64,000 nucleotides of DNA from an uncultured Psychrobacter sp. (GCA_947501045.1 CANMUI010000001.1:1109911-1173910); one strand, 5' to 3'; counted from the stretch's first letter, positions 46,455-56,466 are shown. Program-made: numbers and translations. The notes: a model not told the origin generated them from the sequence alone.

Positions 46455-46991
46455 ATGTCGGAGTCTGCAACTATGAATAAAGAGAATTTTGTAACCTGTG
46501 ATTTATTAGATGCCAATCCTGAATCACAAGTGTGTTTGCCGAATATTGAAGGCAAGTCATTTTATAGTTTTGGCGGTAAAGATAAGTTTTGTGGAGAGAT
46601 CGTGACGGTAAAATGCTTTGAAGATAATAGCCGAGTCAAAGCGTTATTAAATAGTGATGGCAAAGATAGTAAGGGTGACGGCAAGGTGTTAGTCGTTGAT
46701 GGCGGCGGTTCTATGCGCTGTGCTTTGCTCGGAGATATGATTGCTCAATCGGCAATCGATAATGGTTGGGCAGGAATAGTGGTTTACGGCTGTGTGCGTG
46801 ATGTCGATGATATGGCGCAGATGGACATTGGCGTGATGGCGCTTGGCTGTATTCCGCGCAAATCCACACGCCGTGATGAAGGTCAAACGAATATTGAGAT
46901 TAGCTTTGGTGATTTAACACTTAATTCTGGCATGTTTATTTATGCTGATAATAATGGCATGATTGCAAGCCATCAGTCTTTATTGGTTTAA
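46455..46991 (+). CDS. rraA: RraA-family regulator of RNase E activity
   Basis: 178 residues. It carries the RraA core VLVVDGGGSMRCALLGDMIA, then IVVYGCVRDVDDMAQMDIGV and LGCIPRKSTRRDEG. In E. coli, RraA trimers bind the C-terminal part of RNase E and inhibit it; some relatives have aldolase activity instead, so the regulatory role is inferred. The start ATG 46455 is fixed by AAGGAG 7 bases upstream; the frame is open further but without coding character. A long perfect hairpin follows. Confidence 0.92.
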   Translation: MSESATMNKENFVTCDLLDANPESQVCLPNIEGKSFYSFGGKDKFCGEIVTVKCFEDNSRVKALLNSDGKDSKGDGKVLVVDGGGSMRCALLGDMIAQSAIDNGWAGIVVYGCVRDVDDMAQMDIGVMALGCIPRKSTRRDEGQTNIEISFGDLTLNSGMFIYADNNGMIASHQSLLV

Positions 46992-47007
46992 ACGGCGTCT
47001 ATCACTA

Positions 47008-47046
47008 ACGAGAATCTCAGTTTTGGATGACAACTGAGATTCTCGT
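47008..47046 (+). terminator. Terminator downstream of rraA
   Basis: ACGAGAATCTCAGTT / AACTGAGATTCTCGT, a perfect 15-bp stem with a 9-base loop followed by GTTTAT. Confidence 0.85.
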
Positions 47047-47276
47047 GTTTATCTAAAGTGTAGTTGGTTAATACTCTTTTGACTCCACTTCGTCTATTTA
47101 TGTACTTCTTAAACGTCTTGCAATCCAATCTATAAATTCCTAAAAACTGTACTATGTTAATAAGTCATTCAACTTTATCAATTAATGACAAACCGTTACG
47201 GCATAAATTAGTTTTGGTCAAACCCTAAAATGTTCGTATAATAGTCTTCTGACTCTCAACTTTGATTTTATTTACT

Positions 47277-50200
47277 ATGCCTATCACTGCTCTAACTGAC
47301 GCATTTTCTCCTATTAATCAGCAACTCTTTCCTATCAAAGATACCGAACGGCGTTGGCTTGCGCCTGTTCATGGGGCAGTTAGTAGTTTGTGGCTGGCAA
47401 GTTTGGTTAAAGCTTCAATATGGCAAGTAGCAGACCGTCTTAAGGTTGTAGTGACGCGCGATCAAAATCAGCTTAATCAGATAGAAACTGAGCTGGCATT
47501 TTGCGGTGTTGACGCTTATGTGTTTCCTGATTGGGAGACGTTAACTTATGATGAGCTATCACCGCATCAAGACATCGTTAGTGAGCGTATTAATTTACTG
47601 ACGGCTATGCCAACGACAGGCGTACTACTCATCTCAGTACAGACGCTTATGCATCGCGTGGCACCGCCAAGCTGGCTCATTGGGCAGCACTTTGATTTGG
47701 GGGTTGGTGATCGGTTTGACATTAATACCCAGCGCGAGATACTTACCAAGGCAGGTTACCGCGCGGTTGATAATGTTTTTGAGCCCGGGGAGTTTGCTGT
47801 ACGCGGTAGTATTATTGACATCTTTGCCATGGGACAACCATTTCCACTACGCCTTGATTTGTTTGATGATGAGATTGAGACCATTCGCTTTTTCCATCCA
47901 CAAACCCAGCGCACACTGACTGATGATGATCTAAAAGCCATGCTATCAGGTAATGACAGTAGTATGGGACAAGAGTCATTGTCGCTACTACATAAACTAC
48001 CCGATATCTCTAAACCTATTAAAAAATTCCAAATTCTACCGGCTAAAGAATTCCCGCTTGATGAAGGTCGCGAGACCTTTCGTACGAATTTTGCCGCGAT
48101 GTTCCCTAATACTAGCAGTCGCAAGTCTGAGCTGCACAAAGACGTCATGGCCGGTATTGCTAGCAGCGGTTTAGAATACTATCAGCCGCTGTTCTTTGAT
48201 TTACAAAACTGGCAACAAGAGAGTAGTTTGTTTTCCTACTTTCCTGATGATGCGCTGTTTATTACCGATGAGCTTATAAGCGAGCGGCAAGGAGATTATT
48301 GGTCGCAGATTCAACGCCGCTATGAAGAGCGTCGCCACGATATTGACAAACCTATTGTTGCCCCTGAATTACTCTACCTATTGTCTAACACGCTTAATGA
48401 AAATCTCAATCATTATCCAAGGGTAGTTTTGAGCGCGCGTGATGAGCTGGCTACTATGACCGAGGTAGCCACAATTGAAACAACAAATAAAGCGATCAAT
48501 CAGCCAAAAGGCACGGTAATGCTGAGCGCGCAAGCACCGCCGCAACTGCCTATCAACCATCAAAAGGCAGAACCATTAGCTGAGCTATTAGAGTTTTTAA
48601 ATAATGAAGCCCAGTCAAATACGCCAGTACTAGTGGTTGCTGAAACGGCTGGACGCCGTGAGATCTTAATTGAGCTATTCAAAGGTAAGATTGACATACA
48701 AGCCTATGATAGCTTTAAGGATTTCTTAGCTACTAACAAAAAAAGCGCTAATTCAGCAGCTACTAATGATTTAAACAAACGTCCGCAAGTTGGTCTAACC
48801 GTTGCCCCTATTGAACGCGGAGTGTATATTCCTAAGCGCTTGGTAATAATTAGTGAGACTCAGCTATTTGGCAGACAAGTCCTACAGACGCGCCGTCGTC
48901 GTCAAAGTGGGGTGTCAGAGGAGTTCTTGGTTAAAAGTATCACTGAGCTGACTGAAGGCAGTCCTATCGTGCATATAGAGCACGGTATTGGTCGCTACAA
49001 TGGCCTGATCACTTTAGATGTAGGTGAAGGTGAGCAGGAGTTTATTCATCTAAAGTATGCTGATGATGCTAGTATTTATGTGCCAGTAGCTAATTTGCAA
49101 ATGATTAGCCGCTATAGTGGCGGAGATCCAGCGCTGGCGCCGCTGCATAAGATTGGTAGCGGTAAATGGGATCGTGCCAAACAAAAGGCGCTAGAGCAGA
49201 TTCATGACGTTGCAGCTGAGCTACTCAATATACAAGCACGGCGCGAAGCTAAAGTCGGTATTCATTTCAAAATAGACATCTCGCAATATGAGCTGTTTGC
49301 CAGCCAGTTTGAGTTCGAAGAAACCCCGGATCAGGCCAACGCTATTCAAGCAGTGATACATGATATGAAGCAAAACCAGCCTATGGATCGTCTGATTTGC
49401 GGCGATGTGGGTTTTGGGAAAACGGAGGTGGCGATGCGTGCCGCCTTTATTGCCGTCAGTGCAGGCTATCAAGTGGCGGTTTTGGTGCCGACAACCTTGC
49501 TGGCAGGACAGCATGAAGATAATTTTCGCGACCGCTTTGCTGATTGGCCAGTTCGTATTGAAAGCTTATCGCGCTTTGGTGGCAAAAAGCACCAGCAAAG
49601 TGTATTAACCGACTTAGCCGCTGGCAAAGTAGATATTGTCATCGGTACGCACAAACTATTACAACCCGATGTGAAGTTTGCCAATTTAGGTTTGATGATT
49701 GTGGATGAAGAGCATCGCTTCGGGGTACGCCACAAGGAGCGTATCAAAGCCATTCAAACCGACGTAGATAGCATGTCAATGACTGCTACGCCTATTCCGC
49801 GCACGCTTAATATGGCATTATCAGGAATGCGTGATATGTCCATTATTGCAACGCCACCTGCGCGTCGTCTGTCCATCAAAACCTTTGTGATGCAAAAGAC
49901 AGAAGCCCTTATGAAAGAGGCAATATTACGTGAGCTGCTACGCGGTGGACAAGTTTATCTATTGCATAATGATGTGGCTAGTATTGAGCGTATGGCAGAA
50001 ACGGTTCGTGAATTAGTCCCCGAGGCAAGAGTAGGGGTGGCCCACGGTCAGATGCAAGAGCGTCAACTTGAACAAATTATGCAGCAGTTTTATCATAAGA
50101 AGTTCAATGTGCTAATTTGCTCTACTATTATCGAAACCGGCATAGATGTGCCTAATGCCAATACTATTATCATTGAACGTGCTGATAAGTTTGGTCTCGC

Positions 50201-50981
50201 GCAGCTGCATCAACTGCGAGGGCGCGTGGGTCGTAGCCATCATCAGGCTTATTGCTATCTACTAGTGCCCTCTTTAAAAGGTCTAAAAGGTGATGCTAAA
50301 CGCCGGCTACATGCTATTGAACGTGCTAATGCCTTAGGTGCAGGTTTTATGCTGGCAAGCGAAGATTTAGAGATTCGCGGAGCAGGTGAGATATTAGGGA
50401 AGCAGCAAAGCGGCAATATGCAGGCTATCGGTTTTAGCCTATATATGGATATGCTTGAGCGCGCCACAAAAGCTATCAAAGCAGGTAAAGAGCCGGATCT
50501 AAGTACCCCATTATCACTAACTAGTGAGATTAACTTGCATGCCTCAGCACTGATACCGGAGGAGTATTTGCATGATGTGCACCAGCGTTTATTATTTTAT
50601 AAACGTATTAGTAATGCCGATGATAAAGAAGCACTTATCGACATCCGTACTGAAATGATTGATCGCTTTGGTACTTTGCCGGACCAAACCAAACAGCTCT
50701 TTGCTGTGCATAGTTTACGTATACAGGCAGAACCTTTAAATATCAACAAAATAGATGCCAGTAGTACCAGCGTGACACTAGATTTTGCCCCTGATACGCC
50801 AGTAGAGGCGCTAGCTATTATTAAACTTATCCAGTCAGATGGTCAGCATTATCGTATGAATGGGGCCTCAGGTATTCGCTATAGTAATACTACTAAATTG
50901 GCGACTGCGCAGCAGCGCGTGGACACTGTACAGGAATTACTACACTATTTTAATAATCATGTAGTAGCAGAGCCCGCTTAA
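47277..50981 (+). CDS. mfd: Transcription-repair coupling factor Mfd
   Basis: 1234-residue DNA translocase that removes stalled RNA polymerase and recruits UvrA. The N-terminal UvrB-like module has VFPDWETLTYDELSPH and EPGEFAVRGSIIDIF. The RNA-polymerase-interacting CarD-like domain is at GSPIVHIEHGIGRY and LKYADDASIYVPVANL. The helicase motifs are DRLICGDVGFGKTEVAMRA (Walker A), DEEHRFGVRHKE, MTATPIPRTLNMALSGMRD and GRVGRSHHQAYCYLL. The C-terminal TRCF domain follows. Length is somewhat above the 1148 of E. coli because of inserted segments in the N-terminal module. ATG 47277 begins the homologous N-terminus. Confidence 0.98.
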   Translation: MPITALTDAFSPINQQLFPIKDTERRWLAPVHGAVSSLWLASLVKASIWQVADRLKVVVTRDQNQLNQIETELAFCGVDAYVFPDWETLTYDELSPHQDIVSERINLLTAMPTTGVLLISVQTLMHRVAPPSWLIGQHFDLGVGDRFDINTQREILTKAGYRAVDNVFEPGEFAVRGSIIDIFAMGQPFPLRLDLFDDEIETIRFFHPQTQRTLTDDDLKAMLSGNDSSMGQESLSLLHKLPDISKPIKKFQILPAKEFPLDEGRETFRTNFAAMFPNTSSRKSELHKDVMAGIASSGLEYYQPLFFDLQNWQQESSLFSYFPDDALFITDELISERQGDYWSQIQRRYEERRHDIDKPIVAPELLYLLSNTLNENLNHYPRVVLSARDELATMTEVATIETTNKAINQPKGTVMLSAQAPPQLPINHQKAEPLAELLEFLNNEAQSNTPVLVVAETAGRREILIELFKGKIDIQAYDSFKDFLATNKKSANSAATNDLNKRPQVGLTVAPIERGVYIPKRLVIISETQLFGRQVLQTRRRRQSGVSEEFLVKSITELTEGSPIVHIEHGIGRYNGLITLDVGEGEQEFIHLKYADDASIYVPVANLQMISRYSGGDPALAPLHKIGSGKWDRAKQKALEQIHDVAAELLNIQARREAKVGIHFKIDISQYELFASQFEFEETPDQANAIQAVIHDMKQNQPMDRLICGDVGFGKTEVAMRAAFIAVSAGYQVAVLVPTTLLAGQHEDNFRDRFADWPVRIESLSRFGGKKHQQSVLTDLAAGKVDIVIGTHKLLQPDVKFANLGLMIVDEEHRFGVRHKERIKAIQTDVDSMSMTATPIPRTLNMALSGMRDMSIIATPPARRLSIKTFVMQKTEALMKEAILRELLRGGQVYLLHNDVASIERMAETVRELVPEARVGVAHGQMQERQLEQIMQQFYHKKFNVLICSTIIETGIDVPNANTIIIERADKFGLAQLHQLRGRVGRSHHQAYCYLLVPSLKGLKGDAKRRLHAIERANALGAGFMLASEDLEIRGAGEILGKQQSGNMQAIGFSLYMDMLERATKAIKAGKEPDLSTPLSLTSEINLHASALIPEEYLHDVHQRLLFYKRISNADDKEALIDIRTEMIDRFGTLPDQTKQLFAVHSLRIQAEPLNINKIDASSTSVTLDFAPDTPVEALAIIKLIQSDGQHYRMNGASGIRYSNTTKLATAQQRVDTVQELLHYFNNHVVAEPA

Positions 50982-51043
50982 CTTTGATTAGTTTCAATCT
51001 AAATCTTGGTTCAAATCTGGAACGTTTGTATAGTCAAGTATGA

Positions 51044-51087
51044 ATGTTGCTATTTTATCAACCGGATACCTGATAAAATAGCGACAT
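51044..51087 (+). terminator. Perfect hairpin between mfd and the HIT gene
   Basis: ATGTTGCTATTTTATCA pairs with TGATAAAATAGCGACAT (one G-U pair) around a 10-base loop. No T tract follows, so it may be an mRNA-end or attenuating hairpin rather than a classical terminator. Confidence 0.55.
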
Positions 51088-51147
51088 TATATGACCATAG
51101 CTTTTTATTGGCATTTTATAAACTTTTACATAAGAGAAACCGTCATT

Positions 51148-51579
51148 ATGTTCCAACTGCATCCTAAACTTGCTGCCGATAGTTTTTTAGTGGGCGATTT
51201 TCCATTATCGACGTGCCGCTTGATTAATGACTGCCAATTCCCATGGTTAATTTTAGTACCGCGAGTAGCAGGGGTTAAAGAGCTGTATGAATTATCAGAA
51301 ACTGATCAGACGCAGTTTTTACGTGAATCAAGCTGGCTCTCAAGCCAACTGGCTAAGACTTTCCAAGCCGATAAAATGAATGTAGCCGCTCTTGGTAATC
51401 AAGTTCCGCAACTGCATTTTCATCATATTGTTCGCTATCAAAACGACATGCAATGGCCAAATCCTATATGGGGTGTACCAGCTGTACCTTATACCAAAGA
51501 GATATTAGCGCAGATGCAGCAAACATTAATGATGGCGCTACGTGGACATCATCAAATGCCATTTGATTGGCAGATGTAA
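51148..51579 (+). CDS. HIT-domain protein
   Basis: 143 residues of the histidine-triad superfamily: small nucleotide-binding hydrolases or transferases. The core shows PWLILVPRVAGVKEL, NVAALGNQVPQLHFHHIVRY and the terminal WPNPIWG. The histidine triad reads Q-L-H-F-H-H-I, with Gln at the first position; this variant is common in this proteobacterial subfamily, so it is not decay. Substrate unknown. The start ATG 51148 begins the conserved region; the longer frame from 51091 is unlikely to be used. It lies after mfd, in the same direction. Confidence 0.85.
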   Translation: MFQLHPKLAADSFLVGDFPLSTCRLINDCQFPWLILVPRVAGVKELYELSETDQTQFLRESSWLSSQLAKTFQADKMNVAALGNQVPQLHFHHIVRYQNDMQWPNPIWGVPAVPYTKEILAQMQQTLMMALRGHHQMPFDWQM

Positions 51580-51882
51580 CTAAGGTTTATTTGCAGTAAA
51601 TTGCCTATTGTGTTGTTAAACTATCTGCTACTTTGTCTAACTACCTTACTGCTATTCTTACTATAGGCCATATAAGATATTGGGAGTCAATATTGCTTCA
51701 ATGAACAAGGATGAATGATAAACAGTGCTTTTTTACGATGATCAACCTACAGTAGTGTCACAGTATTCCTACTATAATCAAAAGATTCCTATTTTTTTAC
51801 CGCGTGCCTACTGCAATAGCTATCTGATGACTTACTGCTTATTAGCTATTTTTGTCAGCACTTGCACAAGCGGTTATTAAGC
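51580..51882. other. Intergenic region before the cyclase gene
   Basis: About 300 AT-rich bases, presumably carrying the cyclase promoter. No ORF, RNA gene or convincing repeat recognised. Confidence 0.45.
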
Positions 51883-53283
51883 ATGTCTGCCTTAAATAAA
51901 TTAAGAACGATAAGCTTATTTAAAGATAATAAGGATTATCATTTCGATTATCCAGAAGTCTTTGTGTTGTTACTCACAACCTTACTTATTGCTCTACACT
52001 TTGAGTTCAATCCTACGTCTATCACCTTGTTAGTAATCATCTGCTTACCAAGCTTGATGATTTTAATTTATAACTATAGTCGTCCTGCCAGTTTTTGGTC
52101 GTCTAATATTGTCGTTATCCTATTGTCGACAGTGATTGGTAGCATGCAGCTGTGTCCGGTATTGTTACTGAGTCTGGCTTTGTTAATAGGCTACCGTATT
52201 ATTGTTAGCGCTTCTGAAAACCGTCTCAAACTCATTATTGTAGCTGTAGTAAATATAGGCATGTTTTATTATGTCAGTACGATTTTGAATGGTACTGAGC
52301 TAAATTGTAATGAAGGGTTTTTACCCATAGCTGTACTGCTTGCTAGTATCGTCACTATATTATGGCAGTTTGCAAATATTTATTATAAATACAGCAGCCA
52401 TGATCAAACAATAAAGCAGTCAAGACAGCGTTTAAATACGATGGTAACCGTGATTAATAAGCTAACTCGCTTTTTACCGCCTCAAGTTTGGCAGCCTATC
52501 GTAAAGCTAAATAATAGTGTAGAGGTTACCAATAAACGCGCCAAGCTTACCATTATGTTTTCAGATATAGCTGGTTTTACAGAATTATCTGACCATTTAA
52601 GCTCGGACAATTTAGCTGATATCTTAAATACCTATATGCAGTGCATGACTACGATTGCCAACAAACATGGCGGTGTACTCGATAAATTCATTGGCGATGG
52701 TATGGTATGCTTCTTTGGCGAGCCCCATAGTCGAGGCGCTCGTCAAGATGCCCTAGATTGCGTAGCAATGGCGATTGATATGCGCCGTGAGATGCGCAAT
52801 CTCAGGCAAAAGTGGCGGTTGCTGGGCTTTGAGGGTCTTTATGTACGTGTTGGCATTACTACCGGCTACTGTCATGTTGGTAATTTTGGCAGTAATAACC
52901 GTCTTAGCTATACTATTATTGGTAAAGAGGCCAATCTTGCTGCTCGTCTTGAAGCTATAGCAGGCAAGGGGGAGATTCTTATCAGTCAAAAAACTTACGA
53001 TTATATATGTCATGATTATGACTGCAAATATGCAGGCACTTATCAATTGAAAGGTTTTGATGACACCATAAAAGCATGGCAAGTTCTTGATCCTGATATC
53101 AATAAAGGGCATTTATCAAAATGGGTAGATCATACGCTACCAGGGTTTAATTTGCATCTAAATTTTAAAGACATCCAAAACTATGATTATCAAGAGATCA
53201 AAAATAAGCTGAATTTCGCGCTTGAACATATTGAAAAAGAGGAGAAAAAGTCACTACCTGATAAAGAGACCAAAGGCGGATAA
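51883..53283 (+). CDS. Membrane-anchored class III adenylate/guanylate cyclase
   Basis: 466 residues. The N-terminal 190 or so residues form five to six membrane helices (VFVLLLTTLLIALHF, LLVIICLPSLMILIY, PVLLLSLALLIGYRIIV, LIIVAVVNIGMFYY, IAVLLASIVTILWQF). The cytoplasmic class III cyclase domain follows: the metal-binding Asp residues are in IMFSDIAGFTEL and KFIGDGMVCFFGEP, and YTIIGKEANLAARLE matches the transition-state region. The architecture resembles CyaB-type adenylate cyclases of Pseudomonas and relatives, so cAMP is the likeliest product. The C-terminal 50 residues are charged. Start is ATG 51883; a TTG lies seven codons upstream. Confidence 0.88.
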   Translation: MSALNKLRTISLFKDNKDYHFDYPEVFVLLLTTLLIALHFEFNPTSITLLVIICLPSLMILIYNYSRPASFWSSNIVVILLSTVIGSMQLCPVLLLSLALLIGYRIIVSASENRLKLIIVAVVNIGMFYYVSTILNGTELNCNEGFLPIAVLLASIVTILWQFANIYYKYSSHDQTIKQSRQRLNTMVTVINKLTRFLPPQVWQPIVKLNNSVEVTNKRAKLTIMFSDIAGFTELSDHLSSDNLADILNTYMQCMTTIANKHGGVLDKFIGDGMVCFFGEPHSRGARQDALDCVAMAIDMRREMRNLRQKWRLLGFEGLYVRVGITTGYCHVGNFGSNNRLSYTIIGKEANLAARLEAIAGKGEILISQKTYDYICHDYDCKYAGTYQLKGFDDTIKAWQVLDPDINKGHLSKWVDHTLPGFNLHLNFKDIQNYDYQEIKNKLNFALEHIEKEEKKSLPDKETKGG

Positions 53284-53347
53284 ATGCTTCAGTAGTTCAG
53301 CTTTTCATTTTCATATCAACTAATAATTTTTCATGCTAACTAATGAC

Positions 53348-53382
53348 AAAAAGCCAGCTGTTTTTATGACAGCTGGCTTTTT
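53348..53382. terminator. Bidirectional terminator between the cyclase gene and fdx
   Basis: AAAAAGCCAGCTGT / ACAGCTGGCTTTTT, a perfect 14-bp stem with a 7-base loop, between convergent transcription units; it ends the isc operon. Confidence 0.95.
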
Positions 53383-53418
53383 CTATAAGTACTAAGGTAT
53401 AAGAATTTTAGTAGTGAC

Positions 53419-53757
53419 TTAATGATTCTCTTTGGCGTGATTAAGCGTATATTTAGGAATCTCAATAGTTAAATCTTTGTCCTCAATCATCACCTGACAA
53501 GACAGGCGTGAATCTGGTTCTAAGCCCCAAGCGCGGTCTAGTAAATCGGCTTCGATATCGTCCATCTCATCTAAACTATTGAAACCTTTACGCACTACAA
53601 CATGACAAGTAGTACAGGCTTTAGACATCTCACAGGCATGTTCAATTTTAACGCCCTCTTTCAACAAGCCTTTACATAGATTGTCACCAGTTTCAAGCTC
53701 AACCTCGGCTCCTTCAGGACAAATCTCAAAGTGGGGCAGTATAGTAATTTTTGGCAT
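53419..53757 (-). CDS. fdx: [2Fe-2S] ferredoxin of the ISC system
   Basis: 112-residue adrenodoxin-type ferredoxin supplying electrons to Fe-S cluster assembly. Cluster ligands are Cys42, Cys48, Cys51 and Cys87 (CEMSKACTTCH and RLSCQV). The DDIEADLLDRAWGLEPDSRL stretch is typical of ISC ferredoxins. It is the last gene of the isc cluster, 157 bases after hscA; no iscX follows, where E. coli has it. A bidirectional terminator follows. Confidence 0.96.
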   Translation of the reverse strand: MPKITILPHFEICPEGAEVELETGDNLCKGLLKEGVKIEHACEMSKACTTCHVVVRKGFNSLDEMDDIEADLLDRAWGLEPDSRLSCQVMIEDKDLTIEIPKYTLNHAKENH

Positions 53758-53914
53758 AGGTAATCTATCCGGTATTTATTAATTTAAAAGTAAAATCAAT
53801 TCAAAATAAACAATGACCATTTTATTATTAGAATCGGTGTATTATTAGAATGGAGATATTATGAGATTAGATATTTATTAAAATAAACATAATGCTTACA
53901 CTTTAGACTGAGTA

Positions 53915-55807
53915 CTACCAATCTTTAGTACTGGTACCAGCCATACTACTCTTAACACTCTGATTCATAATACGAGCAGCAAAAGCATCGCTATGCGGCT
54001 TAAGCTTGGCTTGCTGCGTTTCAATCAGTACTATATCTTCCGTACTCAAAGCAGCCTGCATCTCTTGCATCTGTAAGGTGAGCGACTGCTGCTCATCAGT
54101 ATTAAGTAATGCAGAAAATTCAGTCAAGGCCGATTGTAGTGCTAGTAATTCACGCTCAGCTTCTACTTTGGTTTCAATCAACGAGCGTGCGTTTTTATCT
54201 TCTTCAGCGTGCTTGAACCCTGCAACCAGCAATTGCTCTTTTTGCTCATCAGATAAGCCATAAGACGGTACAATCTCAATTTTGCTTTCAGTACCGGTCG
54301 TTGTCTCCTGCGCACTTACCGTCAGTTGTCCATTAGCATCAATACTAAAAGTAACCTCGATGCGTGCGAACCCAGCTTTCATAGGCGGAATACCATATAG
54401 CTCAAAGCGTCCAAGCGAGCGGCAGTTCTCTACTGTTTCGCGCTCGCCTTGTACTACATGGATGACCATGCCGGTTTGCCCATCTTGATAAGTAGTAAAG
54501 ACTTGCCGCTTCTTGACCGGAATAGGTGTATTGCGGGGGATGAGTACTTCAACTAAGCCGCCCATAGTCTCAAGACCAAGTGATAGCGGCGTGACATCCA
54601 GTAATAATAAATTGTTGTCACTATCACCATTCACCAACTGATGAGCAGTTTGTGCTGCCCCCAAGGCAACAACTTCATCGGGATCAAGTCGGCAAAGCGG
54701 CTCTTTTGCAAAGAAATCAGTAACGATTTGCTGCACCGCAGGCATACGTGTCGAGCCGCCAACTAAGATAACTTCATCCAAATCTGAGATGGAGAGTTTT
54801 GCGTCACGTAATACTTGCTCACACACACTAAGGGTACGACTGCTAACTGGTTTTGCAATAGTCAATAAATCTTTACGCTGCAATACACCTTGATAGGATT
54901 GCCCATTAACTACAATGTTAATGTCAACCTGTTCAGTATCCGTTAATGCTTGTTTATAAGCTTTAGCTTGTTGTGCCAGTACTGATTTATCATGACGACT
55001 AACTTCTGCTGGATCAATGTTTAATTGTTTAATAAGCCAATTGGTTAACAAGCGATCAATATCATCACCACCAAGCGCACTATTACCGCCCGTTGCTAAA
55101 ACTTCAAAGACGCCATCGGTCATCTTTAAAATAGAGACGTCAAAAGTGCCGCCGCCCAAATCATAAATAAGGTAATAATTTTCAGTAGTCTCTTGATCAG
55201 CACTATCTTGATTTGGTTTATCAAGGCCATACGCTACTGCCGCAGCAGTTGGCTCATTCAATAGACGCAGTACATTAATACCAGCGGCTTGAGCAGCATC
55301 TTTTGTCGCTTGACGCTGTGCCTCGTCAAAATAAGCTGGGACAGTAATAACCGCGCCTTCAATACTATCTACAGGTAGAGCGCTCGTAGCTCGTTGTTCA
55401 AGCGCTGCTAGAATACGCGCAGAGACCTCCACAGGAGATACCTCTCCTTGAGCCGTCACAAACGCCGGCATAGCGTCTTCGCTACCGCTTAACTCATATG
55501 GGTGAGAAAATTTAATATCTGCTTGACTACGACCCATAAAGCGTTTGGCAGAAATAATTGTATTTTTAGGGTCATCAGGCAAATGTGCCAAGGCGTCATA
55601 GCCAACCAAAGGCGTACCTGTATTTGGATAATAAACTACTGAGGGCAGTAGAGTGTCTGAGCTGGTCTTTGCTTTTAACACTTGCGCCTTGCCTGAACGG
55701 ACTACCGCAACCAGTGAACGAGTGGTACCAAGATCAATACCAAGGCCAAAACGGTGTTGATGGGGTTGGGCGCTTTGATTGGGTTCAGCAATTTGCAATA
55801 GAGACAT
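53915..55807 (-). CDS. hscA: HscA, Hsp70-type chaperone for Fe-S cluster transfer
   Basis: 630 residues. The Hsp70 ATPase domain shows GIDLGTTRSLVAVV, IITVPAYF-like VITVPAYFDEAQRQATKDAA, NEPTAAAVAYGLD, YDLGGGTFDVSIL and VGGSTRMPAVQ. The substrate-binding domain begins DVTPLSLGLETMGG. HscA with HscB releases clusters from IscU through its LPPVK motif, which is present in the IscU here. It follows hscB by 77 bases in the same operon. Terminal residues are polar. Confidence 0.97.
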   Translation of the reverse strand: MSLLQIAEPNQSAQPHQHRFGLGIDLGTTRSLVAVVRSGKAQVLKAKTSSDTLLPSVVYYPNTGTPLVGYDALAHLPDDPKNTIISAKRFMGRSQADIKFSHPYELSGSEDAMPAFVTAQGEVSPVEVSARILAALEQRATSALPVDSIEGAVITVPAYFDEAQRQATKDAAQAAGINVLRLLNEPTAAAVAYGLDKPNQDSADQETTENYYLIYDLGGGTFDVSILKMTDGVFEVLATGGNSALGGDDIDRLLTNWLIKQLNIDPAEVSRHDKSVLAQQAKAYKQALTDTEQVDINIVVNGQSYQGVLQRKDLLTIAKPVSSRTLSVCEQVLRDAKLSISDLDEVILVGGSTRMPAVQQIVTDFFAKEPLCRLDPDEVVALGAAQTAHQLVNGDSDNNLLLLDVTPLSLGLETMGGLVEVLIPRNTPIPVKKRQVFTTYQDGQTGMVIHVVQGERETVENCRSLGRFELYGIPPMKAGFARIEVTFSIDANGQLTVSAQETTTGTESKIEIVPSYGLSDEQKEQLLVAGFKHAEEDKNARSLIETKVEAERELLALQSALTEFSALLNTDEQQSLTLQMQEMQAALSTEDIVLIETQQAKLKPHSDAFAARIMNQSVKSSMAGTSTKDW

Positions 55808-55884
55808 AAGACAACTCAGATCAGATATAAGAGGGGTAAAGAATCAAACAAGGCCAATAAAAAGGCTGCTATATTTTAAAGAGA

Positions 55885-56466
55885 TTATACGTATAAATCA
55901 TCATCATCTGAATGCGCAGTATTTGCCACATCATCAAGACCTGCAGTAATATCAGCATTGAGCTTAACTAAAAATTTTAGTTTTTGCGTAGCATCAATCG
56001 CTGTTTGCCAATCTTGTTTTTGGTAGGCTTGACTAAAACGCTCAGACTGCTTATCCAGACGCTCAGTTATTTGTGGATGCAATTGCTCTAGTGCTTGTTT
56101 ATCTTTGGCTTCTATAGCTTCATCTAGATCGATACGCATCTGCATAGCGTCATCTAAAAAGTCTAAATCTGCTATAGATTGCTCTAGAGTTTGCGCCTGA
56201 CCTTGCATATCAAGTAAGTAGCCAGCTCGGCTATCAGGGGCACTCAATGTTTGATACGCCTGATTAATAAGTGCTGAAGCTTGCTCAGACTGCTGCTGAG
56301 CCTGAGCAATATTTGTCGTATTTTTAGCGACATTATCAGGGTGATAGCGCTTTTGTAATTGACGCAGATGTTGATCTAAGCTGTGTTGCTCTACTTCAAA
56401 TTGTACAGGTTGTTCAAATAAAGCAAAGAAGTTATCAAATTGAGCTTCTGGAGTAAACTCGGTCAT
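55885..56466 (-). CDS. hscB: HscB, J-domain co-chaperone
   Basis: 193 residues. The N-terminal J domain contains the HPD motif (residues 42-44 of RYHPDN) and the ASALINQAYQTLSAPDSRAGYLL continuation. The C-terminal three-helix domain that binds IscU follows (DFLDDAMQMRIDLDEA). It stimulates HscA ATPase and delivers IscU. The polar C-terminus ends in a Asp-rich DDDDL stretch, longer than in E. coli HscB (171 residues). AAGG precedes ATG. Part of the isc cluster. Confidence 0.95.
   Translation of the reverse strand: MTEFTPEAQFDNFFALFEQPVQFEVEQHSLDQHLRQLQKRYHPDNVAKNTTNIAQAQQQSEQASALINQAYQTLSAPDSRAGYLLDMQGQAQTLEQSIADLDFLDDAMQMRIDLDEAIEAKDKQALEQLHPQITERLDKQSERFSQAYQKQDWQTAIDATQKLKFLVKLNADITAGLDDVANTAHSDDDDLYV

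Noticed and set aside
51409..51450. Degenerate histidine triad suggesting a dead HIT protein
   Set aside because: The Q-L-H-F-H-H pattern is usual for this proteobacterial HIT subfamily, so it is not evidence of inactivation.
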